A DNA stretch of 9,673 nucleotides from DATKKX01 sp035542775 (GCA_035542775.1 DATKKX010000378.1:1-9673), one strand, 5' to 3'; positions 1 through 6,833 are shown, counted from the first letter of the stretch. Translations and numbers: made by a program. Notes: generated by a model from the sequence alone, not told the origin.

Positions 1-34
1 GCAATCGACAATCGGTGCTGCAAGCGAGGTGCTC

Positions 35-1255
35 ATGCCGCTGCGGAAGACGGTTCTGAAACTCGTGTTGTGGTCGTTGGCGCTCACGGCGGTGGCGGGC
101 GTTTTCGGGGTGCTGGTGCAGGGGGGCGAGATTGTCTTGCGCGTGTTCCTCACCGGGCTCATCGCCGCGCTGGCCTGTTTCTTGATGATGCCGATATCGG
201 GCATGATCGACCGGGAGAAATCACGATCTGCCGGGCTGTTGGGGACGGCCTGGGTCATCGGCGAGTTCGGTCTAGCTCTGCTGTTGATCTGGCGAATTCC
301 AAACCAGCTGTTCGGTGCGCATTGGGAGGAAGACCTCGCGTTTACTGTCGTCTTTTCCAGTCTGGCGACACTGGCCCTTATGGGCCTCCTGAGGTTACGG
401 CATGAACCGTACAGCCGAGCGGCCTGCCGCCCGGGAATCCCTGTCACGGTCGTGGCATTTGCTGCGTTCATGGTGGCGACGTGGCTGCCGGACATTCTGG
501 CTCCGTACTGCGTGCCCACGCCCTCCCGTTCCGTGACCTATTATGCTTACGGCCTGCCGGAGCTTCTGTGGGCGACGGCTGCGGCGATCGCCATCTTCGG
601 CGGCCTGCCCGTTCTGTGTCTGATCGGACTGGGCGCCGGCGAAGCGCGCCGCTGGCGATGGGCGGGAGTCGCAGCCAGTGTCGCTGCGGGGATCATGTGG
701 CTGTTCGGCATCTGGACCGGCGTCGGCAGCAGGCCGGGTACCGTGGTGTTCTGCGTGTTGGCCAGCGTTGCGGCGAGCGTCGCCTACGTGAACCTCCTTT
801 TGATGTGTCCCCTGCATCCCTCGCAGAAGTGGGTGCGGCAAGGGACCATCGGAGCTGGCCTGCTCGCAGCGGGCCTCATAGACCTGATGGCTGCGTCCGA
901 GGAACTCTTCTCAATCCCGCTTGCGGATGGTCTTGCCGGCCGGCTCGCGGGGGCGGCCGGCATTCTCACGGCTTGTGGAACGATCGCGCTGCTGGTGCTG
1001 CTGAGAATCAATCGGGGCGTCGATTATGAGCCGATCTCGCTGGACACCGCCGGCATTGATTTGACTTGCCCGCGATGCCGGAAGAGGCAAACAGTCCGCA
1101 TGGGCCAGTCATCCTGCGCGGCGTGCGGCCTGCGGATTTCGATTCGCGTCGAGGAGCCGCGGTGCCCGCAGTGCGGGTATCTGCTGTTTCAGCTCACTTC
1201 GGATCGATGTCCTGAGTGCGGCCAGTCGATCGAAGCCGTGGCTTCAACGACGTAG
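35..1255 (+). CDS. Multi-span membrane protein with two C-terminal zinc ribbons
   Basis: I do not recognise a named family. Starting from ATG 35 the protein has 406 residues. About ten hydrophobic segments lie near residues 10-28, 35-53, 67-87, 103-120, 135-155, 175-200, 207-230, 235-258, 268-290 and 302-325. A cytosolic-looking tail from residue 343 carries four CxxC pairs (C345/C348, C361/C364, C377/C380, C392/C395), enough for two zinc ribbons. The second pair, CPQCGYLL...DRCPECG, is a style I associate with planctomycete membrane proteins. ATG 35 is chosen because GAGG lies 5 bases upstream; a GTG at 29 is also in frame. The frame stays open to base 2, so the true start could lie outside the window. 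The function is unknown; the ribbons could serve protein or nucleic-acid contact or simply fold stability. Confidence 0.8.
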   Translation: MPLRKTVLKLVLWSLALTAVAGVFGVLVQGGEIVLRVFLTGLIAALACFLMMPISGMIDREKSRSAGLLGTAWVIGEFGLALLLIWRIPNQLFGAHWEEDLAFTVVFSSLATLALMGLLRLRHEPYSRAACRPGIPVTVVAFAAFMVATWLPDILAPYCVPTPSRSVTYYAYGLPELLWATAAAIAIFGGLPVLCLIGLGAGEARRWRWAGVAASVAAGIMWLFGIWTGVGSRPGTVVFCVLASVAASVAYVNLLLMCPLHPSQKWVRQGTIGAGLLAAGLIDLMAASEELFSIPLADGLAGRLAGAAGILTACGTIALLVLLRINRGVDYEPISLDTAGIDLTCPRCRKRQTVRMGQSSCAACGLRISIRVEEPRCPQCGYLLFQLTSDRCPECGQSIEAVASTT

Positions 1256-1459
1256 GGATGAAGGTCGCGGCTTGACAAATATCTGCGTCCCCGTTTCGCA
1301 TCGCGTCATTTTGCCAAATTGTTACGTTCTGTCACATTACTTTGGCGCTCCCGGTGACACGCGGGCGTCATCGCGGTGCGGTCGCGGGGCTGTCCGGGAA
1401 TGGAACTCCCGTTCGCGCCACACAAACGCGCACTTCCGGCCAACGCGGATATTCCGACT

Positions 1460-1465
1460 TATAGT
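1460..1465 (+). promoter_or_regulatory. Candidate -10 box for the WG-repeat gene
   Basis: TATAGT matches the TATAAT consensus at five of six positions and lies in the gap before the WG-repeat gene. No good -35 is found 16-18 bases upstream (CGGCCA at 17), so this is tentative. A TTGACA at 1272-1277 has no -10 at the right distance. Confidence 0.3.
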
Positions 1466-1484
1466 CCAAGGTGCGGGAAGGGGC

Positions 1485-1518
1485 GACGACGGGCTTCGTC
1501 TCACGCACGGCCGAAGCC
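1485..1518 (+). promoter_or_regulatory. Overlapping, mutually exclusive leader hairpins
   Basis: GACGA (1485-1489) can pair with TCGTC (1496-1500) around a 6-base loop. GGCTTCG (1492-1498) can instead pair perfectly with CGAAGCC (1512-1518) around a 13-base loop. Bases 1496-1498 cannot be in both stems. Such competition can underlie attenuation, but short GC-rich stems also occur by chance, and I recognise no known riboswitch. Confidence 0.2.
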
Positions 1519-1653
1519 ATGGAGGACGACCAGCGGGGGGAGCGTGCGTGGGCGAGGCAGAGAGTGATGAGTCAATGACGCCGACACGGTGACGCGGGAG
1601 GAGCGCGTACCGGGCGCGAGGTGCGGCGTTGTAGAGAGTGAACCTTTCTCAGG

Positions 1654-1660
1654 AAAGGAG
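1654..1660 (+). promoter_or_regulatory. Strong ribosome binding site deciding the WG-gene start
   Basis: AAAGGAG sits 7 bases before ATG 1668. This selects ATG 1668 over an in-frame GTG at 1638, which would put the Shine-Dalgarno sequence inside the coding region and add ten residues ahead of a normal signal peptide. Confidence 0.8.
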
Positions 1661-1667
1661 ATCTGTC

Positions 1668-2681
1668 ATGAAAACGCGTTACCTGATTGCAGGAGTGGTT
1701 GCCTTCGTTCTGGCAGTGCCTTCTGTGGCGCTGGCGGCGGGCGGGGACCAGTTGTACCCCCTCAAGCAAGGAGACAAGTGGGGTTATGTCGATAAGACGG
1801 GCAAGACCCTTATTTCGCCGGCTTACGAGAAGGCGAAGATGTTTCGCGAGGGCTTGGCCCGCGCCAAGCTGGGAGGCAAATGGGGCTACCTGAACGCGGA
1901 AGGCCAATGGGCCGTCAAACCGCAGTTCGATAACGCGGCTGATTTCCGCGAGGGGCTGGCCCGCGTGTGCGAGCACAAGGGGCTTGCCCGCCGCTACGGG
2001 TACGTGAACACCACGGGGCAGCTAGTCATTGGCTACCAGTACGAGCGAGCCGGGAACTTTGCCGAGGGTCTGGCCCCCGTGAAGAGCGAGGACAAGCCCT
2101 GGGGCTATATCGACAAGACCGGCCAGATGGTCATTCAACCCCAATTCGACAAAGCCCACACCTTCTCCGACAAGCTCGCCCGCGTGAAGGTAGGCGGCCT
2201 GCTGGGCGGAAAGTACGGGTACATCGATACCAAGGGCAAGATGGTCATCAAGCCGGTATACGACAAGTGCCGGGACTTTGGCGACGCCCTGGCGGCGGTG
2301 GAGGTCAACGGCAAATGGGGCTTCATCAACACCCGCGGTGAGATGACCCTCAAGCCACAGTACGACAGGGTGGGCGACTTCTCTGAAGGCCTGGCCCGCG
2401 TCCGTGTCGGTAGTATGTTGGGAGCCAAGTACGGCTATATCGACAAGTCGGGGAAGATGGCCATTAACCCGCGTTTCGATGATGCCCAACCCTTCCGTGA
2501 CGGATTGGCCGCCGTCAAGACCGACGGCGACTGGGGCTACGTGCAGAAGGACGGTTCAATGGCGATCAAGCCCATGTTCGACAAGGCCGGCGAATTTCAT
2601 CGCGGCCTGGCCATGGTGAACAACCACGGCAAATGGACGTGGATCGACACGCACGGCAAGGATATGCTCCAGTCGTCGTGA
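1668..2681 (+). CDS. Secreted WG beta-repeat protein
   Basis: The product has 337 residues and is probably exported. A Sec signal peptide (MKTR, then a hydrophobic core) ends at VALA, with likely cleavage after A23. The rest, from W38, is eight full WG repeats plus a partial ninth, beginning at residues 38, 72, 110, 145, 183, 217, 255, 289 and 323. Each has the plan (W/Y)GY(I/V)D..G.M.I.P.(F/Y)D.A..F..GLA.V, matching the WG/KWG repeat family, first named from Leptospira and known to form beta structures. No catalytic domain is present, so a binding or scaffold role outside the cytoplasm is inferred. Repeat lengths alternate 34-38-35-38-34-38-34-34, which suggests growth by two-repeat units. 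The ligand is unknown. A hairpin follows the stop, and a small membrane-protein gene lies 58 bases downstream. Confidence 0.88.
   Translation: MKTRYLIAGVVAFVLAVPSVALAAGGDQLYPLKQGDKWGYVDKTGKTLISPAYEKAKMFREGLARAKLGGKWGYLNAEGQWAVKPQFDNAADFREGLARVCEHKGLARRYGYVNTTGQLVIGYQYERAGNFAEGLAPVKSEDKPWGYIDKTGQMVIQPQFDKAHTFSDKLARVKVGGLLGGKYGYIDTKGKMVIKPVYDKCRDFGDALAAVEVNGKWGFINTRGEMTLKPQYDRVGDFSEGLARVRVGSMLGAKYGYIDKSGKMAINPRFDDAQPFRDGLAAVKTDGDWGYVQKDGSMAIKPMFDKAGEFHRGLAMVNNHGKWTWIDTHGKDMLQSS
1779..2681 (+). repeat. Coding array of nine WG repeats in two-repeat units
   Basis: Repeats begin at 1779, 1881, 1995, 2100, 2214, 2316, 2430, 2532 and 2634. Taken in pairs, repeats 2+3, 4+5 and 6+7 span 219, 216 and 216 bases. 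The first of each pair carries an extra loop (GLARR, GLLGGK or SMLGAK), and the second starts with Tyr instead of Trp. By eye, unit 4+5 and unit 6+7 share about half of their residues. Confidence 0.75.
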
Positions 2682-2684
2682 TGA

Positions 2685-2702
2685 TCGGCCCGCGTGGGCC
2701 GG
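2685..2702 (+). terminator. GC-only hairpin after the WG-repeat gene
   Basis: CGGCCC (2686-2691) pairs perfectly with GGGCCG (2696-2701) around a GCGT tetraloop, with an outer T-G wobble. It begins 4 bases after the stop codon. No T-run follows, so it may be a weak terminator, an mRNA-stabilising 3' end, or an attenuator between this gene and the next. Confidence 0.35.
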
Positions 2703-2739
2703 CGCATTGGCTCGGGGACCTCGTACGATCGAGGATGTC

Positions 2740-2994
2740 ATGGCCGGCGGGAGTATTTTCTGGTTCCTTGTGATCGGAGTCCTGGCCGGCTGGCTGACCG
2801 GAGTACTCGTCAAAGGACGAGGTTTTGGTCTGCTGGGCGACCTCATCGTAGGGGTCCTCGGTGCCGTGCTGGGTGGTTTTCTTTTCGGCGCGCTCGCTCT
2901 GGCGGCGTACGGGCTCGTCGGGACCTTGATTATGTCCGTGGCCGGCGCCGTGGTCCTCCTCTTCCTGATCAGACTGATCCGCCGGGCGTTTTGA
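2740..2994 (+). CDS. GlsB/YeaQ/YmgE-family small membrane protein
   Basis: The product has 84 residues, the usual size for this family, once called transglycosylase-associated proteins. Three hydrophobic spans lie near residues 5-23, 30-50 and 57-77. Glycine-rich pairs match the family pattern: GVLAGWLTG in the first span, GDLIVGVLGAVLGG in the second, and a short basic end (RLIRRAF). ATG 2740 is chosen because GAGG (2731-2734) lies 5 bases upstream; the longer TTG start at 2707 would add a polar leader. Members are often general-stress or envelope-stress proteins of unknown mechanism. The gene is co-directional with the secreted WG-repeat gene, so shared transcription is possible, although a GC-rich hairpin lies between them. 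Confidence 0.8.
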   Translation: MAGGSIFWFLVIGVLAGWLTGVLVKGRGFGLLGDLIVGVLGAVLGGFLFGALALAAYGLVGTLIMSVAGAVVLLFLIRLIRRAF

Positions 2995-3043
2995 TTCGGG
3001 CTGTGAAGGGCTGAAGACGACCGCTGGATGGTGCTTGACTGAA

Positions 3044-3089
3044 GGGTATGGAGTCGCGTACCCGCTTCGCGCCCGACGTTTCGCACGTC
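3044..3089. terminator. Two short hairpins at a convergent gene junction
   Basis: GGGTATG (3044-3050) pairs with CGTACCC (3057-3063), with one wobble and a 6-base loop. GACGT (3075-3079) pairs with ACGTC (3085-3089) around TTCGC. They sit in the 98-base gap where a plus-strand gene and a minus-strand gene end facing each other, a natural place for bidirectional termination. Neither has a T-run. Confidence 0.25.
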
Positions 3090-3092
3090 AAA

Positions 3093-4046
3093 CTACGGCC
3101 CGGTCACGCGTTCCAGCCTCGCGCGCAGCACGGGCTCCTGCATGACCACGTGGCTCGCGCCGATCACCGCGAAGACGCGTTTGCCGCGCTTGAGTTCAGC
3201 GACCAAACGCTCGACGATGAAACGATCCCGAAACTCCGACGAGCAACGGGCCACGCGATTGGTCCAGATGGCCGGCCCGCGGAATACGGGATCGAACCAT
3301 GCGCCGGGCGGGGCGCGCCAGTCGGCCTGCGCCGGCAGCAGACGGCGGCATGACGCTTCGAATTCGGTCACATCACGCGGCGGGCCTTCCAGTCCGTGCA
3401 GATGCGCCAGCCATTGGAGCGTCTTGCCCACAAGCTCTTCTATCGTGGGTGCGCGGGCCTCGACGGGCCGCTTCGCATCCTGCATGACAGACCGCAGCGT
3501 GTAGAACAGCTTGACCTGCTCGGCCGTGAAGTGCCGCAGCAGTTCGTCGGCCTCGGCCTGCATGGGCGGCTCGAAGGTCTCGCAGGGCACGGAGTCGCGC
3601 GCCGCCAGCCAGCGCAGGAAGCCGGGCTCTCCGTATCGCTGAACGGCCTCGTCGGCCGTCGCCGCGACCGGCGGGTCTCCGCCCTCGTTCAAGGCCAGGG
3701 TCGGGTGGAATGCGGCCCAACGCTGCTCGATGTCACGCACTTCCGGATCGGCCCGATCGAAGATGTGCCGTGAGCCGTAGTAAAGCAGGCGACCGGCGCC
3801 ATCGGCACAGTCGAGCACGTATGGAACGGCGTGCCTGCACCCGGCGTATTCGTCGAACGTCATCATCCGGGCCGCGGGCTTAGCGGGAGTACAAGCGGAC
3901 AGCAGCAGGAGCGCCGGCAACGCGGAGATGATCAGGGCTCGGTAAACAACGGGAGCCGCATCCGGGCCGGCAGGTCGGCCTGCCGCCGGATCCTGGTCCC
4001 GTACCGGCGTTCCGGCGGGGCGAGGGCTGTAGAATCTTCCTGACAC
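3093..4046 (-). CDS. TraB/PrgY/GumN-fold lipoprotein, putative metalloprotease
   Basis: The 317-residue product has a late hydrophobic core (residues 37-49) ending in the lipobox L-S-A-C with C52 as the lipidation site, so it should be membrane-anchored outside the cytoplasm. The mature part has hallmarks of the TraB/PrgY/GumN (TIKI-like) superfamily: GX2H as GSRH at 91-94, a following Glu in LNEGG (E121), ETFEPP at 156-161, an RDRFIVERL helix at 273-281, and a second GX2H as GASH at 296-299. In this superfamily the two GX2H motifs and the Glu are thought to bind a catalytic metal; the substrate here is unknown. It follows the YlbF-like gene after 5 bases, so the two are likely co-transcribed. 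GTG 4046 is the only standard start before the hydrophobic core. It implies an odd Pro/Arg-rich leader of about 36 residues and has a poor ribosome binding site, so the true start is uncertain. Confidence 0.7.
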   Translation of the reverse strand: MSGRFYSPRPAGTPVRDQDPAAGRPAGPDAAPVVYRALIISALPALLLLSACTPAKPAARMMTFDEYAGCRHAVPYVLDCADGAGRLLYYGSRHIFDRADPEVRDIEQRWAAFHPTLALNEGGDPPVAATADEAVQRYGEPGFLRWLAARDSVPCETFEPPMQAEADELLRHFTAEQVKLFYTLRSVMQDAKRPVEARAPTIEELVGKTLQWLAHLHGLEGPPRDVTEFEASCRRLLPAQADWRAPPGAWFDPVFRGPAIWTNRVARCSSEFRDRFIVERLVAELKRGKRVFAVIGASHVVMQEPVLRARLERVTGP

Positions 4047-4051
4047 CTTTT

Positions 4052-4381
4052 TCAGCTCTGGGCGGCTTCGTCGATGGCGGAGTTGATGCGGTTCATCAGC
4101 TCCATGTAATCGGCCTGGTGCTTCATCATCTCCTTGAGGAGCTCATTGCCGGCGACGGCGGTTTCGCACTCAGCCATCTTGTGCTTGTCGGCGACTTCGA
4201 TGGGTTTGCCCGCCATTTCGAGGTCATGTATCGCCTTGACCTGGTTCTGGTAGGCCCGAAGGACTTCCTGGGCCTGCTTATCGGCGGCCACGGCCCGCGC
4301 GGCCTTCATGAACGCGGCGGTTCGTGGGTGGGTGGCGATCTTCTTGCCCAATTCGCGGGCATGGGCGATGATCTCATCCAT
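4052..4381 (-). CDS. YlbF/YmcA-family regulator
   Basis: The 109-residue, highly charged, probably all-helical protein begins MDEIIAHARELGKKIATHPR and continues with AFMKAARAVAADKQAQEVL. This matches the YlbF/YmcA (Com_YlbF) family. In Bacillus subtilis, members form the Y-complex that guides RNase Y and affects competence and biofilm; the role in other phyla is not established. ATG 4381 is preferred: AAGGA lies about 10 bases upstream and the domain starts right there. An in-frame ATG at 4429 would add 16 Glu/Lys-rich residues, but its nearest GAGG is about 15 bases away and third-position GC drops in that stretch. The gene leads a likely operon with the TraB-fold lipoprotein and is divergent from RNase R. 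Confidence 0.78.
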   Translation of the reverse strand: MDEIIAHARELGKKIATHPRTAAFMKAARAVAADKQAQEVLRAYQNQVKAIHDLEMAGKPIEVADKHKMAECETAVAGNELLKEMMKHQADYMELMNRINSAIDEAAQS

Positions 4382-4444
4382 GTTTTCAGTTTCCTTTTTC
4401 TTCGGGCTGTTCGTTTCTTCGGTATCCATGGGTCAGTAAAGTAT

Positions 4445-4476
4445 CCTCGCGGCTGCGAAGCCTCGCGGCAAGGAAG
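4445..4476. repeat. Tandem 16-bp repeat between ylbF-like gene and rnr
   Basis: CCTCGCGGC begins both 4445-4460 and 4461-4476, and the two adjacent 16-mers agree at 13 of 16 positions (both end GAAG). The second copy runs into the ribosome binding site of rnr (AAGGAAGG, 4470-4477). The position between divergent genes would suit an operator or leader element. A slip duplication that produced the binding site is an equally simple reading. Confidence 0.5.
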
Positions 4477-4484
4477 GTTATTTC

Positions 4485-6791
4485 ATGTCCAAGCGTTTTT
4501 CTGAACGAATCCTGGATTTCCTGCGACAGCCCGAGTATCGACCCATGGAGGCCCGGCGGCTGGCCCGGACGATGGGCATAGCAGAAGCCGAATACGGTGA
4601 TTTTCACGACGCGGTCGACGCCCTGCGAAGAGTGGGACGGGTGGTCCTGGGGAGCGGCAATGCCGTGATGTTGCCCCAGCCGCGAGGCGAGGTGGTGGGC
4701 ACGTACCGGGCGAATCCTCGGGGCTTCGGGTTCGTCGTGCCGGACCAGCCGACGGTGCATGGCGATCTGTTCATCGCCCCTGGGGCGTCGCTGGACGCGG
4801 TGACCGGCGACACGGTGCTGTGCAGGGTGGTGCGTCGCGGGAAGCGCGAGGGCAAAGAGGCTTTCGGCGGGCAGATCATCCGCGTCATCAAACGAGGCAA
4901 CAGCCGATTCGTGGGGCAGCTTCGCCAGGAAGGTGGTATCTGGTTCGTGCAGCCCGACGGCAACACGCTGCACGTGCCGATCATGGTGGGCGACGTGGGG
5001 GCGAAGGCCTGCCACGCGGGCGACCAGGTCGTCGTCGAGATCATCCGTTATCCGAGCGAGGGAAAGCCAGCCAAAGGCGTCATCGCGGAACGACTGGGCA
5101 AGAGCGGCCAGGTGGGCGTGGATCTGCTGAGCATCATCCGACAGTACGACCTGCCCGACGAGTTTTCGGATGAGGCGATGCTGGATGCCCGAGCGGCAAG
5201 TGATTCGTTTGACGCGGATGCGGCGATGGCGGAGCGTGTGGACTTGAGCGATCAAATGATCATCACCATCGACCCGGATGACGCCCGGGATTTCGATGAT
5301 GCCATCTCTCTGGAGCGATTGAAACCTGCGTCAGGGAGGGCCGGCGGCGCGAAAGGGGCCAGCAAACGGGGCGGCGAGGCAGTCTGGGAGCTTGGGGTTC
5401 ACATCGCGGACGTGAGCACCTTCGTGCGCGAAGGCGGTGCTTTGAACGAGGAGGCCGGCACGCGCGGCACCAGCGTCTATTTTCCGGGCTTTGTCGTTCC
5501 GATGCTGCCGGAGGTGCTGTCCAACGGTCTGTGCAGCCTGCAAGAGGGTGAGCCGCGGCTCTGCAAAAGCGTGTTCATCCGCTACGACCATGCCGGCAAC
5601 GTCGCGGGGACACGGTTCGCGAATACGGTGATTCGCTCAACGAAGCGTTTGACCTATCGCGAGGCGACGGCGGTTCTGGAGGGTAAGAAAGGAAGGCTGC
5701 CCAAGAACGTCGTCGACTTACTGCAACGGATGGATGCGCTGGCGCGGATCATCCAGCGGCGGAGACTGGCCGAGGGCATGATCGTTCTCGAATTGCCGGA
5801 GGTCGAGCTGATCTTCAACGAGAACGGGCAGGTGACCGATGCCCAGCCGGCCGACACCAGCTTCAGCCACACGATCATCGAGATGTTCATGGTGGAGGCG
5901 AATGAGGCCGTGGCCCGCCTGCTCGAAGGTCTCAGCGTGCCCTTCCTGCGGCGCGTGCACGGCGAGCCGGACGAGGCCTCGCTGGAGGCGCTGGCCAAGA
6001 TGCTGCGCGCCGCTGGGTGGGCGGTCCCGAAGAAGCTGGCGCCGGAGGATTTGCAGCGTCTGCTGACGCCGATGCAAGGCAAGCCCGAGGGATACGCGCT
6101 CAGCCTGGCGGTCCTGAAGTCGATGCAGATGGCGGAATATTCGCCGGCTCCGATCGGGCATTTCGCGCTGGGCAGCAAGTGCTACACGCACTTTACCAGC
6201 CCGATTCGGCGCTATCCCGATCTGATGGTGCATCGGCTGCTGGAGTTGCACCTGACGAGGCAACTCAAGGCCCACAAGCGGGGGGGGCACGAGGGCGCGC
6301 CCGACGAGGTGGAGTTGAAGGATTGGGGGCGACGGCTCTCGTTCGCCGCCCGACAGGCGGAGAATGCGGAGCGGGAGTACAGGACGTTGAAGATCCTGCA
6401 ATTGCTGACCAGGAAGATCGGCGACGAGTTCGAGGGCGTGGTGACGGGGGTGACGAATTTCGGGCTGTTCGTGCAGCATCCGCGATTCCTGATCGACGGG
6501 CTGCTGCGCCTGGAGAACATGACCGACGACTGGTGGGAGGTCGATATGAACACCGGCCGCGTTTCGGGCGAGCGTACGCGGCAGGTGTTCGCGATGGGGT
6601 CGAAGATCAAGGTGCGAATCGCGGAGGTAGATTTATCGGCGCGGCAACTGGGATTGCGTCTGGGCGAGGAGGCGATGCGGAAGGAACGTCAGCATGGTCC
6701 TTCCGGACGAGATGTCCGCGGGGACAGGGCGAGAGGAAAAAGCAAGAAGAGAAAAGGCGAGAGCAAGCGGGGCCGCTACAGACGGAGATGA
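4485..6791 (+). CDS. rnr: Ribonuclease R (3'-5' exoribonuclease)
   Basis: RNase R degrades structured RNA processively from the 3' end. The 768-residue product (E. coli: 813) has the full family layout: N-terminal winged helix (5-64), two cold-shock OB folds (about 66-135 and 142-200), RNB catalytic domain (about 250-590) and S1 domain (647-727), then a short basic tail rich in Lys/Arg. The catalytic cluster ITIDPDDARDFDDA supplies D263, D269, D271 and D272, with the same spacing as the RNase II/R active site. Also present are GTSVYFPGFVVPMLPEVLSN (Y332), HFTSPIRRYPDLMVHR (569-584) and GVTNFGLFV in S1. ATG 4485 follows AAGGAAGG by 7 bases. An oddity is an extra Gly/Ala/Lys-rich loop at about 281-298, just after the catalytic Asp strand. 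The gene is divergent from a YlbF-family gene and convergent with an ABC permease. Confidence 0.96.
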   Translation: MSKRFSERILDFLRQPEYRPMEARRLARTMGIAEAEYGDFHDAVDALRRVGRVVLGSGNAVMLPQPRGEVVGTYRANPRGFGFVVPDQPTVHGDLFIAPGASLDAVTGDTVLCRVVRRGKREGKEAFGGQIIRVIKRGNSRFVGQLRQEGGIWFVQPDGNTLHVPIMVGDVGAKACHAGDQVVVEIIRYPSEGKPAKGVIAERLGKSGQVGVDLLSIIRQYDLPDEFSDEAMLDARAASDSFDADAAMAERVDLSDQMIITIDPDDARDFDDAISLERLKPASGRAGGAKGASKRGGEAVWELGVHIADVSTFVREGGALNEEAGTRGTSVYFPGFVVPMLPEVLSNGLCSLQEGEPRLCKSVFIRYDHAGNVAGTRFANTVIRSTKRLTYREATAVLEGKKGRLPKNVVDLLQRMDALARIIQRRRLAEGMIVLELPEVELIFNENGQVTDAQPADTSFSHTIIEMFMVEANEAVARLLEGLSVPFLRRVHGEPDEASLEALAKMLRAAGWAVPKKLAPEDLQRLLTPMQGKPEGYALSLAVLKSMQMAEYSPAPIGHFALGSKCYTHFTSPIRRYPDLMVHRLLELHLTRQLKAHKRGGHEGAPDEVELKDWGRRLSFAARQAENAEREYRTLKILQLLTRKIGDEFEGVVTGVTNFGLFVQHPRFLIDGLLRLENMTDDWWEVDMNTGRVSGERTRQVFAMGSKIKVRIAEVDLSARQLGLRLGEEAMRKERQHGPSGRDVRGDRARGKSKKRKGESKRGRYRRR

Positions 6792-6816
6792 CGCCGGGAA
6801 GTCGAAAGGCCTGATC

Positions 6817-6832
6817 CACGCAGTGAGGCGTG
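6817..6832. terminator. Short hairpin between convergent rnr and permease genes
   Basis: CACGC (6817-6821) pairs with GCGTG (6828-6832) around a 6-base loop. It occupies most of the usable 42-base gap between two genes that end face to face. It is only five pairs with no T-run, so a role as a bidirectional terminator is a weak inference from position. Confidence 0.25.
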
Positions 6833-6833
6833 C

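Larger units (their letters stand above)
1256..1667. other. 412-base intergenic region and probable WG-gene leader
   Basis: I find no convincing gene here. Open frames inside it, such as one starting at TTG 1272, are Arg/Gly-rich and lack a ribosome binding site. A candidate -10 box lies at 1460-1465. Downstream of it are two overlapping short hairpins (1485-1500 and 1492-1518). An inverted repeat GCCAAA/TTTGGC (1313-1318 and 1341-1346) lies 22 bases apart in a locally AT-richer stretch. If transcription starts near 1472, the leader of the WG-repeat gene would be about 195 bases. Confidence 0.4.

Noticed and set aside
1..34. 3' end of an upstream gene
   Set aside because: No stop codon occurs here in any plus frame, so nothing can be assigned; it may simply be coding sequence for the first gene.
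395..841. Minus-strand frame opposite the first membrane protein
   Set aside because: It is antisense to a frame with clear membrane spans and zinc ribbons, and its own translation is His/Arg/Gln-rich without motifs.
1232..1245. Hairpin GAAGC-CGTG-GCTTC as terminator of the first gene
   Set aside because: It lies inside the coding region before the stop, has only five pairs, and no T-run follows.
1272..1277. TTGACA as a -35 element
   Set aside because: No -10-like hexamer occurs 16-18 bases downstream (TTCGCA at 17).
1272..1592. Open frame of 106 codons in the gap before the WG-repeat gene
   Set aside because: It has a TTG start, no ribosome binding site, and Arg/Gly/Ser-rich composition with no recognisable motif.
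4386..5255. Long minus-strand open frame (289 codons) opposite rnr, and a similar one at 5718-6479
   Set aside because: Both lie antisense to clearly coding RNase R, encode His/Arg/Pro-rich low-quality protein, and arise from high third-position GC in the real gene.
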